Of a DNA stretch of 64,000 nucleotides, positions 34,552-43,024 are shown in pieces. The DNA comes from Alphaproteobacteria bacterium (GTDB lineage Bacteria > Pseudomonadota > Alphaproteobacteria > UBA9219 > RGZA01). Location of the stretch: positions 211,950-275,949 of the forward strand of contig JANRLI010000003.1 in NCBI GenBank assembly GCA_033762625.1. Reading direction: 5' to 3'. Every line of letters starts with the position of its first letter. Position 1 is the first letter of the stretch. The notes beneath the pieces were generated by a model. It was given only the letters and a program-made list of their open reading frames with translations. It did not search any database and was not told the origin of the DNA. Both the position numbers and the translations under genes were made by a program.

Positions 34552-35154
34552 TTACTTCAACTTTTTTACGGCTTCCATAACTTCTTCGACATGACCCGGA
34601 ACTTTTACATTGCGCCACGCGTTGCGAACAACACCTTTGCCATCAATTAAAAAAGTCGAGCGGTCAATACCCATGTATTTTCTACCATACATGCTTTTTT
34701 CAATCCATGCACCAAAAGCTGTTGCAATGCTGACGTCGTCATCGGATGCAAGATTAAAGTTCAGTTTGTATTTCTTTGCAAACTTTTGATGGGAAGCAAG
34801 GCTGTCTTTTGAAACGCCAATGACAACCGCATCCATTTTTTTGAATTTAGGAAGATTATCCTGGAAGGTGCAGGCTTCCTTGGTGCAACCGGGCGTGTCG
34901 TCTTTTGGATAAAAATAAAGCACCACATTCTTGCCTTTAAGATTGGCAAGACTGACTTTGCCTTCCAATGTTTGTAAAGACACGGAAGGAGCTTTGCTGC
35001 CAACCGATAGTTTACTTTTTGGCGCAGATTTTGCAGATGCTTTTACCGGAACTTTTTTTGTTGCAGACTTTGATGCGGCCTTGGGTGATTTCGCACCTGT
35101 TTTGATTGTTTTTGTGGTTGCAGGTTTAGCAAGTTTCTTTTTAGCAAGGGCCAT
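34552..35154 (-). CDS. bcp: thiol peroxidase Bcp with Lys/Ala-rich N-terminal tail
   Basis: A peroxiredoxin reducing peroxides with thioredoxin. The domain from about residue 50 has GKNVVLYFYPKDDTPGCTKE with peroxidatic Cys90 and resolving Cys95, then FNLASDDDVSIATAFGAW and GIDRSTFLIDGKGVVR. Residues 1-48 are an extra segment rich in Lys, Ala, Ser and Thr (SPKAASKSATKKVPVKASAK) that ordinary 150-residue Bcp lacks. It resembles histone H1-like basic tails and might bind nucleic acid or membrane. The start codon at 35154 is ATG; a later start near the domain would have no obvious methionine. Confidence 0.88.
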   Translation of the reverse strand: MALAKKKLAKPATTKTIKTGAKSPKAASKSATKKVPVKASAKSAPKSKLSVGSKAPSVSLQTLEGKVSLANLKGKNVVLYFYPKDDTPGCTKEACTFQDNLPKFKKMDAVVIGVSKDSLASHQKFAKKYKLNFNLASDDDVSIATAFGAWIEKSMYGRKYMGIDRSTFLIDGKGVVRNAWRNVKVPGHVEEVMEAVKKLK

Positions 35155-35261
35155 TTTATACTCCGGTGAATGTTAAAACTATGGAAGCAATGATGAAAAT
35201 GATGATACGATTGATAAGAGTCAAGCGTTTCCCACCCATTTTCTAATCCATTCGTTTTTTG

Positions 35262-38200
35262 ATGCCCCGCGTAAAAAAGACAATCAAAACTACATTCGCA
35301 TTAGCCCTGCATGGTTTAGCATTTTGTGGTGCTGTCGTTTTCATCGGCGTTTTTTTGCTGGCGCTTCGTTTAACGCAAGGGCCGCTCACTATTACCGAGC
35401 TTACGCCTGCATTTGAAAATGTGTTTAGCTCAAAAGAACATGGTGTCTTTGCAAAAATCGCCACCAGCGCTTTGACATGGGATAAAGAACGTCACCGTGC
35501 CATGCTGGTTCTGACGGATGTGAGACTTCAAGACAAGCTTGACCAACGCATCGCGACGGTTCCGCTTATCACACTGGGGCTACGCCCCATGGGTTATTTT
35601 GATGAAGCCCGCTCGCCCTGGAATGTCGTGGTAAAAGACCCGCATCTTCATGCCCGTATTGACCCCGCAGGGGTATTCCATTTGGGCGCGATGGGAACGG
35701 GAAGTGAGAATGCGGTCGTCCCGCCATCTGAAAGCGAACCAAAAGATGATATTTCAACAGATGAACTGCTGGCGTTAGCCAGCGATATCTTGCGCTCGCC
35801 TAATACACGCTCGGCTGGGCTTGGATTGTTCGCCAACCTCAATATCGCCAATGGCGGCATTACTATCAATGACGAAAACAAGCAAATCACATGGAATGTG
35901 GTAATGCCTGAATTGTCATTAAAGCGAAGCAGGGGTAATTATGCAGGTAAGGCCGGATTAACGGTTAGCAAAAACGGGATGCAAACCGCATTCGATTTCC
36001 AATTGAATTACGATGCAGCAAAGCGGGTATTTACGACCACTGGGTCATTTGACCATTTAAACCCTGCCCTGTTTGCAGACAGCATTCCACAGTTAAAAGC
36101 ATTTAATTTCGTTTCATCCCCTTTAACGGGTTCTGTGACCTTGAGTGTGGATGAAGAAGTCAATGTGATTGATGGCGGGCTTAATCTGAATCTTGATAGG
36201 GGTGACATCAACATCCCTGACTTATACCCAAAACCATTACCCTTCAAATCAGGGCAGATTGTAGCCCGATATAACAAGAAAGATAATATTTTACGCGTTG
36301 AGCCATTACGCTTTGATTTTGAAAAAATGATATTGCAGGGCGATGCCAGTATTCATGTGGGGTCAACCCCGCGTGATATGACCGCGACATTCAAATTATC
36401 CGATATCCCTGTTGAGCAATTGCCGCAGTTGTGGCCGGAAAACGCGGGTAAAAATGCGCGCGACTGGATTTTGGAGAATGTCCACAAAGGCAGGCTGGAT
36501 GAAGTAGTTGTCAATCTCGGGATGACGGTTCCTGAAAACGATGTCAGCGCAGCAACGCTGAAAGATGTGCATGGCACTATTAAGGTCAGTGGTATTGAAA
36601 TGACCGTGTGGAAACCCTTGCCCAATTTGCAAAAAGTAGATGGAAGTGGGCCATTCACGGCAAACGGGTTTGATATTACCGTAACTGGCGGTGAAATGGG
36701 TGAGGTTAAGCTAGGACAATCGCATGTTGTGATTGATGGCCTAAGCGCCGAGGAACAAATATTGACGCTTGATGCTAATTTGACATCGCCTGCGTCTGTA
36801 TTGCTCGAGATATTGGATCGTCCACCCATGGGGTATGCAAAAAAAATTGGCATCAACCCCAAAGAGACCGGAGGCAATGTGGATGGAACACTGCATATCG
36901 CATTCCCGTTACTCAAAGATTTGTTGTTCGACCAGATTGAATTAAAAGCGGACACCAAAATTACTGATGGCGCAATGAAGAATGTTGCAGGATTGGTGGA
37001 TGTGACCAAAGGCAATATCGCATTGCAGGTGACCAAGGAAGGGTTGGCGTTCAAAGGTGATGGCGTATTAAATGATGTGCCATCAACGGTGGATTGGGTG
37101 GAGCGTTTTGCTGCAAGCAGTCCAACTGAATTGCTTAGCAAAGCAAGCATCAAAAGCAATGCCAAGGCGCAGGATATAAAGAAATTCGGAGTTGATTTGA
37201 CAATGAACAGCGCGGCCGCGTTTCCGGTTGATGTGACGTATGAGCGCAGTGTTTCGCGTTCCAAATTGGCGGTTAGTGGCGATGCCAGCGCACCGCAATT
37301 GGACTTGCCCGATTTGTTTTATAGCAAGCCAGCCAATTCGGCATTTAATTTTACAACCGTACTGGAATGGGGCGGTAGCAAGCCGATGGAGCTTAGCGAA
37401 TTAAGGGTTCGCGGCAAAGATGTAACCATTGATGGCAAAGGAAGCTTTGATGCCAGCCAGCATTTATCGAAACTGGTGATTAGTCCATTAGAGCTTGGTG
37501 AAACGCGCGGCAAGGCTGAATTTACCCGCGGCGCAGACGGTGTACCGAGTTTCCAATTGGAAGGTGATGTGCTGGATATCCGCCACAGCTTTGATGCAAC
37601 GCCAGTAGATAATAAAACACCGCCAGCATCTGGAAAACCATCTGCGCCGCTTGCAGTGGATATCCAGCTGAAGCGTGTTTTGACGGGCGCGAAGGCGCAG
37701 TTGGATGATGTCAGGATCAAGGGACGGCGTGATGAATTCGGCTGGGCGGTTTTGGAAGCATCCGCCATGGCAAAAAATAAAACACCGTTTAATTTCAGTA
37801 TCAAACCTACGGGCGACTACACTGTGCTTTCGGCAACCTCGCCGAACTTTGGCAATATCCTAAGTTCGCTTGATGTCACCGACACTATGATTGGCGGTAA
37901 ACTAGCGATTGATGGCAAGAGCGAGCCGGGCGATAAGCTGCGTAACATATTTGGTCATATCAAACTGGATAATTATCGAATTACTAATATGCCTGTGCTG
38001 GCGCAGCTGATTAGTGCGATTTCGCCGGATGGCTTGGCGGCGATGCTGGGCGGCGAAGGATTGGGATTTGGCGAATTAAACGCGGAATATATCTGGAGCA
38101 AAGATACGATCGTTATTGATAAAGCGAACACATCTAGCGGTTCGTTGGGGCTGACGGTTGCCGGTAAAATTGATCTACAAAACAGTGCGCTGGAACTGGA

Positions 38201-38441
38201 GGGACAGGTAATCCCGGTGTATTTTATTAGCCGGATTCTGTCAGCCATTCCAATTGTAGGCGATATTTTAACGGGTGGCGACGGGCAAGGGGTATTTGCC
38301 GCAACCTACCGTGTGGAAGGGCCCATTGCGAAAGCAAAAGTATCGGTTAATCCGGTATCGGTGCTGGCCCCTGGTATTTTGCGAAATATCCTGTTCATGG
38401 ATAAGGATATTACGAAGATTGATGGCGGCAAGAAGCAGTGA
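35262..38441 (+). CDS. AsmA/YhdP-like (DUF3971) envelope protein
   Basis: A 1059-residue protein with one N-terminal membrane helix (about 12-35, FALALHGLAFCGAVVFIGVF) and a very long periplasmic beta-rich region. The repeated GxxxxxxG-type strands (IDGKGSFDASQHLSKLVISP, LAIDGKSEPGDKLRNIFGHI) and the C-terminal NMPVLAQLISAISPDGLAAM...IPVYFISRILSAIPIVGDIL fit the AsmA C-terminal and YhdP families, thought to bridge inner and outer membranes and move phospholipids. ATG 35262 follows a TTG. It is divergent from bcp. No genes are coupled to it. Confidence 0.85.
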   Translation: MPRVKKTIKTTFALALHGLAFCGAVVFIGVFLLALRLTQGPLTITELTPAFENVFSSKEHGVFAKIATSALTWDKERHRAMLVLTDVRLQDKLDQRIATVPLITLGLRPMGYFDEARSPWNVVVKDPHLHARIDPAGVFHLGAMGTGSENAVVPPSESEPKDDISTDELLALASDILRSPNTRSAGLGLFANLNIANGGITINDENKQITWNVVMPELSLKRSRGNYAGKAGLTVSKNGMQTAFDFQLNYDAAKRVFTTTGSFDHLNPALFADSIPQLKAFNFVSSPLTGSVTLSVDEEVNVIDGGLNLNLDRGDINIPDLYPKPLPFKSGQIVARYNKKDNILRVEPLRFDFEKMILQGDASIHVGSTPRDMTATFKLSDIPVEQLPQLWPENAGKNARDWILENVHKGRLDEVVVNLGMTVPENDVSAATLKDVHGTIKVSGIEMTVWKPLPNLQKVDGSGPFTANGFDITVTGGEMGEVKLGQSHVVIDGLSAEEQILTLDANLTSPASVLLEILDRPPMGYAKKIGINPKETGGNVDGTLHIAFPLLKDLLFDQIELKADTKITDGAMKNVAGLVDVTKGNIALQVTKEGLAFKGDGVLNDVPSTVDWVERFAASSPTELLSKASIKSNAKAQDIKKFGVDLTMNSAAAFPVDVTYERSVSRSKLAVSGDASAPQLDLPDLFYSKPANSAFNFTTVLEWGGSKPMELSELRVRGKDVTIDGKGSFDASQHLSKLVISPLELGETRGKAEFTRGADGVPSFQLEGDVLDIRHSFDATPVDNKTPPASGKPSAPLAVDIQLKRVLTGAKAQLDDVRIKGRRDEFGWAVLEASAMAKNKTPFNFSIKPTGDYTVLSATSPNFGNILSSLDVTDTMIGGKLAIDGKSEPGDKLRNIFGHIKLDNYRITNMPVLAQLISAISPDGLAAMLGGEGLGFGELNAEYIWSKDTIVIDKANTSSGSLGLTVAGKIDLQNSALELEGQVIPVYFISRILSAIPIVGDILTGGDGQGVFAATYRVEGPIAKAKVSVNPVSVLAPGILRNILFMDKDITKIDGGKKQ

Positions 38442-38468
38442 TTACGCCACTTTTTTAGATTGCATAAG

Positions 38469-38518
38469 ATTTCAATAAAAATTGAAATAATTCTCCGCGA
38501 AAGCTAATGAAAAATTAG
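38469..38518. repeat. two AT-rich hairpins after the AsmA-like gene
   Basis: ATTTCAAT-AAAA-ATTGAAAT (38469-38488) and CTAAT-GAAAA-ATTAG (38504-38518) are perfect small stem-loops in the AT-rich gap 38442-38602. No T run of useful length follows, so they are weak terminators at best. Confidence 0.4.
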
Positions 38519-38602
38519 TTACGTATATTAGCAAGTTGATAAGCGCCGCAGTTTATTCTGGTCGTATCTATTTTAGATAATGTTACTCAAGGGTAGCCGT
38601 GC

Positions 38603-39070
38603 ATGTCTTACTCATCCGCGTTTGATACAAAAGTTACCAGAGATCCGTTGGATAACCAGTGGATAGGCGGTAAGCATAGAACGGTGGTTTGAGTAGGATA
38701 TCAAGACGGCGTTGTCGGGGCTGATGGTTACAGTAATGGGTATAGAAAATCCGACCTTGTGAGTGCGATTGAAGGTAAGGATACTAGTATAGTAATTGAT
38801 GCGGAGAGCATAAAAAAGCTGGTGGAAGCCGGCGACATCACATCAGCGCAAGCGCAAGCCTATTCCAAGCAGCTCTACGCAGAAATCAGAACCGCATTCC
38901 CGAATGACAATTTGTCAGGATACCAGCAAGAAGGTACCACCGCACGTTTTGCTCAAGATCTTGCCAGCTTAAATCAAGATTTGGTTGCAGCACGCAACGA
39001 AACCCGCAGACAGGATGTTGCGATGGGGTTCACCCCCCAACAGCGCCATCTTCAGTTGGGCACCACATAA
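38603..39070 (+). pseudogene. hypothetical gene interrupted by an in-frame TGA
   Basis: Reading from ATG 38603 gives 29 protein-like codons (MSYSSAFDTKVTRDPLDNQW...), a TGA at 38690-38692, and then an uninterrupted 125 codons in the same frame (VGYQDGVVGADGYSNGYRKS, then TSAQAQAYSKQLYAEIR). The composition looks the same on both sides of the stop, and GTG 38759 is the only plausible internal start but leaves conserved-looking sequence out. One G-to-A change in a Trp codon would explain it. Alternatives are stop-codon read-through, a sequencing error, or two genes. No known domain. TGA is a normal stop in neighbouring genes, so the code is standard. Convergent with the L,D-transpeptidase gene. 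Confidence 0.55.
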
Positions 39071-39085
39071 AAAAACTCATCAGAA

Positions 39086-40555
39086 TTATGTTTGAACCGG
39101 TTGATAGCGCGGCGCGGCGGTATGTGCCTGACGTGAATTATCAACGGCTGGAATAATTGCGCCATTCTGGAATGCGATAGGCGGCATGGCAAAGCGTGAT
39201 GGCACATCCGCATACTTGTCACGGCGGTAAATATCGCGGTGCACGACCGCACGGTTATTCTGCGCATCCCATGTCACGGTATTATAGGTTGTTCGTACAT
39301 TGATGCCCTGATTAATCGGAATACGCATATTGGCAAATTCAGGGTGCGCCCATTGCTGGCGGCCATTCTGGTCTAAATTGCCGGGTGTCATCGCGGCTTG
39401 AATCAAATCGCGGTTATTTGCATAGCCATACCCGGCGCCAAGGTTAGGATTTGTTGATAATGCGGCAACAATATCTGCAACTTTTTCTACGCGAATGCAG
39501 CCAGAGCTGAGTTGCGATTGATTGAAGGATGATCCGTTTGCCGTATGGTGCATACGGATACTGTTGGCGGCGAATTGCCCGCCTAAAATTAGTTTGATGC
39601 CGCCAAGTGGATTGGAAGGACTGGTTTTTTGTGAAAATGGACTAACGCCAGGAATATTCTGCCTTGAGAAATCGATCGTGTAGCGTTCACCATTTGTGTG
39701 TGTAAAGTCATAGGTGTTGCCTGTACCGCCAGAGGCCAGATATTGTCTGCGCAAATTGGTGATAAGCTCAGGGTTCATTAGCCCTTTGGATTCAGCTATA
39801 GATGGCGGTATATCCCAGACCGGCTGCAAGATGGCGCTTTTAACTTCCCCAGTCGCAATCGGGGTCGTTTTCATGGTGCCATCGGGTCGCAGGGCACCAC
39901 CAATGACAACGGCTGAATCGCCCTGAACCCCGTTGATGCTGTAATGTGCTCTGCGTTCGGGGATGTTTACTCTAATCATGTTATTAGGAACTGAATCATC
40001 AAATCCTTCCTTACGAACTTTTGCCATCGCTACACGCAGGCTGACCAGTTTCGGGTGGTCCAAATTGCCGCGTGCAGCAAGGTGTGCGTATTGCTCTCGC
40101 ATGCTGTTGTATATCGGGTGTTGTGGGCCAGCGGCATCTAATGCGGCTTCAATTTGCAACTGCGCAGGCGTTTTTGCATTTGGCGAAGTCATTTGTGCAG
40201 GCAATAGCATTGCATTTTTGAATGTTTGGGCAAAATCGCTGCCATTGCTTCGGGTAATTTCTTGTGCTGTGCGCATGATGCTTTCGGTCATCAAGCGGTC
40301 GGCAATCGCCTTGTCATTTGGATCGCGTGTGGATAGAAGCCCGTTTAATGTCTCGCGGCTGACAAATGTATCGTGGATCCCATGCGTAGCTGCATAGTTG
40401 CGAAGTTGCTCAAACAGATTAGCTTTGTTGTTCCAGAAAAGTGCGCGCGGGTTGGAATAAAGTTGCTGGGTTACGGTTGATAATTCCAGTCCGGCAGCGC
40501 GCAATACGCCATCGGGCGATACATTCGTCCTTGCGTCATAAAAAATATTATTCAT
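39086..40555 (-). CDS. L,D-transpeptidase (YkuD) without visible signal peptide
   Basis: A 489-residue protein whose C-terminal half carries a YkuD catalytic domain: GGIKLILGGQFAANSIRMHH, a long insertion and SSGCIRVEKVADI with the nucleophile near Cys353. The motif spacing is like YcbB-type enzymes, which form 3-3 peptidoglycan crosslinks or attach proteins. The N-terminal 200 residues are helical and not the usual YcbB binding domain. No Sec or Tat signal is found, nor any membrane helix. ATG 40555 (MNNIFYDARTN) is used; a TTG at 40612 would add 19 residues (MLFKLANNNRLFDDD). Three TTAAC boxes lie just upstream. Confidence 0.8.
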   Translation of the reverse strand: MNNIFYDARTNVSPDGVLRAAGLELSTVTQQLYSNPRALFWNNKANLFEQLRNYAATHGIHDTFVSRETLNGLLSTRDPNDKAIADRLMTESIMRTAQEITRSNGSDFAQTFKNAMLLPAQMTSPNAKTPAQLQIEAALDAAGPQHPIYNSMREQYAHLAARGNLDHPKLVSLRVAMAKVRKEGFDDSVPNNMIRVNIPERRAHYSINGVQGDSAVVIGGALRPDGTMKTTPIATGEVKSAILQPVWDIPPSIAESKGLMNPELITNLRRQYLASGGTGNTYDFTHTNGERYTIDFSRQNIPGVSPFSQKTSPSNPLGGIKLILGGQFAANSIRMHHTANGSSFNQSQLSSGCIRVEKVADIVAALSTNPNLGAGYGYANNRDLIQAAMTPGNLDQNGRQQWAHPEFANMRIPINQGINVRTTYNTVTWDAQNNRAVVHRDIYRRDKYADVPSRFAMPPIAFQNGAIIPAVDNSRQAHTAAPRYQPVQT

Positions 40556-40625
40556 CGGTTGCTCGGAATCATCATCAAATAAGCGATTATTATTCGCTAA
40601 TTTGAATAACAAACCCTTACTTTGA

Positions 40626-40650
40626 TTAACGGCAGTTAACCATTTTTAAC
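40626..40650. promoter_or_regulatory. three TTAAC boxes at 10-bp spacing
   Basis: TTAAC occurs at 40626, 40636 and 40646, exactly one helical turn apart, between the L,D-transpeptidase and the tyrS 3' end. The middle box reads TTAACCAT, a half-site reported for the cell-cycle regulator CtrA in other alphaproteobacteria. The full CtrA site has TTAA-N7-TTAA, whereas here the spacing is six, so the regulator is uncertain. Confidence 0.4.
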
Positions 40651-40674
40651 TATGGTTTTGGGCAAAGGCCTTGA

Positions 40675-41916
40675 TTACACCGCTTTAATCAGCGCGTGCA
40701 GTTTTTTTCCGGCAGAAAGTTTGATATCTGCGCCATCGCTTTTTAAAATATAATTTATGTTAAGCAAACGCGTGTCATCAACTTTAGCGCCACCGCCCTC
40801 AATTAAACGACGAGCATGGCCTTTGCTAGTTGCAAAACCAGCCTTCACCAATGCGTCTAATACGGGAATGCCGATCTGCAAATCTTCTTTTGAGTAAGTG
40901 ATAATAGGCAAATTATCGCCGACGCTTCCTTCTTCGAATGTTTTGCGCGCGGTCTCGGCGGCGTCATGGGCTGCTTTTTCACCATGGCATAATTTGGTTG
41001 CTTCAAACGCTAGAACCTTTTTTGCGTCATTGATTTCATTTCCCTGTAATGCTGATAGCCGTGCGATTTCATCAAGCGGCAAATCGGTAAATAGTTTTAG
41101 GAATTTGCCTACATCTGCATCTTCGGTATTGCGCCAGAATTGCCAGTAATCATAGGGGCTGAGCTTATCAGCCTTCAGCCAAACAGCGCCTGCGGCAGTC
41201 TTGCCCATTTTTGCGCCGGATGATGTGGTAATCAGAGGCGTTGTTAAACCAAACAAATTCGCCTGCGCCATTTTGTGGCCAAGGTCTGTACCATTGACGA
41301 TATTACCCCATTGGTCGGAACCGCCCATTTGCAGTAGGCAGCCATAGCGCTTGTGCAATTCCACAAAATCATAGGCCTGCATAATCATATAATTGAATTC
41401 AAGGAAGGTTAGCGGTTGTTCGCGGTCAAGGCGAAGTTTCACGCTATCAAAGGCTAGCATGCGGTTGATGGTAAAATGGCGGCCGACATCGCGCAGGAAT
41501 GAAATGTATTCGAGTTTATCAAGCCAGTCGGCATTATTGACCATGATAGCATCTGTTGGGCCGTTGCCGAATTTCAGATAATTGCCAAAAATAGTTTTGA
41601 TGGATGCAATGTTTGATGCAATCTTTTCATCATTCAGCAATTGGCGGGTTTCATCTTTGCCTGATGGGTCGCCGACTTTGGTGGTGCCGCCGCCCATAAG
41701 CACAATCGGTTTATGGCCGGCCTGTTGCAGGCGGCGCAGCAGCATGATTGAAACAAGATTGCCGACATGAAGCGAATCTGCGGTCGCGTCAAAGCCGATA
41801 TAGGCGGTAATTGTTTTATTGGCTGCTGCTGCATCCAATCCCTTTTCATCGGTGATTTGGTGGATATAGCCGCGTGAATGAAGCGTTTGCAGGAAAGTTG
41901 AATTCGAAGCAGTCAT
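40675..41916 (-). CDS. tyrS: tyrosyl-tRNA synthetase
   Basis: Class I synthetase charging tRNA-Tyr. The 413-residue protein has the HIGH equivalent [19 protein letters not shown], a Tyr-binding region ([35 protein letters not shown]), the KMSKS equivalent [13 protein letters not shown] and a C-terminal S4 RNA-binding domain ([18 protein letters not shown]). Divergent from anmK with 42 bases between starts, the order usual in alphaproteobacteria. Confidence 0.96.
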   Translation of the reverse strand: MTASNSTFLQTLHSRGYIHQITDEKGLDAAAANKTITAYIGFDATADSLHVGNLVSIMLLRRLQQAGHKPIVLMGGGTTKVGDPSGKDETRQLLNDEKIASNIASIKTIFGNYLKFGNGPTDAIMVNNADWLDKLEYISFLRDVGRHFTINRMLAFDSVKLRLDREQPLTFLEFNYMIMQAYDFVELHKRYGCLLQMGGSDQWGNIVNGTDLGHKMAQANLFGLTTPLITTSSGAKMGKTAAGAVWLKADKLSPYDYWQFWRNTEDADVGKFLKLFTDLPLDEIARLSALQGNEINDAKKVLAFEATKLCHGEKAAHDAAETARKTFEEGSVGDNLPIITYSKEDLQIGIPVLDALVKAGFATSKGHARRLIEGGGAKVDDTRLLNINYILKSDGADIKLSAGKKLHALIKAV

Positions 41917-41958
41917 TTTTTGTTTCAGTTTTGGTAAGATGTAACTAGCATTATATTT

Positions 41959-43023
41959 ATGGCTAAATTCTCCAAATCAATCAATCGTTCTAAAAAGCGC
42001 CTATTTAGTGCAATTGGGCTGATGAGCGGCACATCCATGGATGGGATTGATGTTGCGTTGTTGCAAACCGATGGCAAGAAACACGTCAAAACCGGAGCTT
42101 TTGCAAGTTATCCTTACAGCGCCGGGTTTCGTAAAAAATTGAAAGCGGCATTGGGCAAGCGCAAAGCGCCATCCCTTGAAAAAGAATTAACAAAGCTTCA
42201 TGCACGGGCGGTAAAGGCATTTTTAAAACAATTCGAATTACGTGCGAAGGATATCGATTGCGTCGGGTTTCATGGACACACACTGCACCATGAACCCGCT
42301 AAAAAAGTGACGGTGCAGATTGGCGATGGAAAATTATTGCATAAGCTTACGGGTATTCCTGTTGTTTATGATTTCCGCAGTGATGATGTTAAAGCGGGCG
42401 GGCAGGGTGCGCCATTGGTTCCTGTGTATCATCGGGCTTTGTCAGCAAGCCAAAAGACACCCATCGTATTTTTGAATATTGGTGGGGTTGCGAATATTAC
42501 GTATATCGGCGCAGGACAATTGCTGGCCTGCGATACGGGCCCTGGCAATGCGCTGATTGATGATTGGGTCCAACGTCATAAAAAAGGGCTATATGATAAT
42601 GGCGGTAAGCTTGCTGCAAAGGGCACAGTTGATGCGAAGTGGGTTAAGCGCTTTTTAGCCAATGCGTATTTCAAAGAGCCCATGCCCAAATCGTTGGACA
42701 GAAATACGTTTTTGAAATACATGCCAGGCCATCTGAATGCAGAGGATGGCGCGGCAACGCTTACGCAAATGACCGTGGAAGCGATTGCGCAGACGTTGAA
42801 GTTTTGCCCCAAAAAACCAAAGACAATAATCGTATGCGGCGGCGGAAGAAAAAATATTGAATTGTTGCACCGTCTACAAAAGGCAACGCGTATCAAAACC
42901 ATGCCGGTTGAATGGATAAAGCTGAATGGCGACGCCATCGAAGCGCAGGCGTTTGCTTATATGGCCGTGCGCGAAGTACTGGGCTTGCCTATCAGTTTTA
43001 AGACAACAACCGGAAGAAGATAG
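41959..43023 (+). CDS. anmK: anhydro-N-acetylmuramic acid kinase
   Basis: Phosphorylates and opens 1,6-anhydro-MurNAc released by lytic transglycosylases, feeding murein recycling. The 354-residue protein shows the ASKHA signature [16 protein letters not shown] near 22-37, HGHTLHHEP, then [23 protein letters not shown] and [13 protein letters not shown]. The N-terminal 15 residues are basic. The enzyme is functionally linked to the transglycosylase at 31174. Confidence 0.95.
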   Translation: MAKFSKSINRSKKRLFSAIGLMSGTSMDGIDVALLQTDGKKHVKTGAFASYPYSAGFRKKLKAALGKRKAPSLEKELTKLHARAVKAFLKQFELRAKDIDCVGFHGHTLHHEPAKKVTVQIGDGKLLHKLTGIPVVYDFRSDDVKAGGQGAPLVPVYHRALSASQKTPIVFLNIGGVANITYIGAGQLLACDTGPGNALIDDWVQRHKKGLYDNGGKLAAKGTVDAKWVKRFLANAYFKEPMPKSLDRNTFLKYMPGHLNAEDGAATLTQMTVEAIAQTLKFCPKKPKTIIVCGGGRKNIELLHRLQKATRIKTMPVEWIKLNGDAIEAQAFAYMAVREVLGLPISFKTTTGRR

Positions 43024-43024
43024 G

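Noticed and set aside
35181..35246. 21-residue basic ORF (MEAMMKMMIRLIRVKRF...) before the AsmA-like gene
   Set aside because: No ribosome site and no sign beyond an open frame; too short to support alone.
38690..38723. TGA as selenocysteine codon with downstream SECIS
   Set aside because: The only downstream hairpin is weak (three- and four-base stems with an internal loop), and no known selenoprotein fits.
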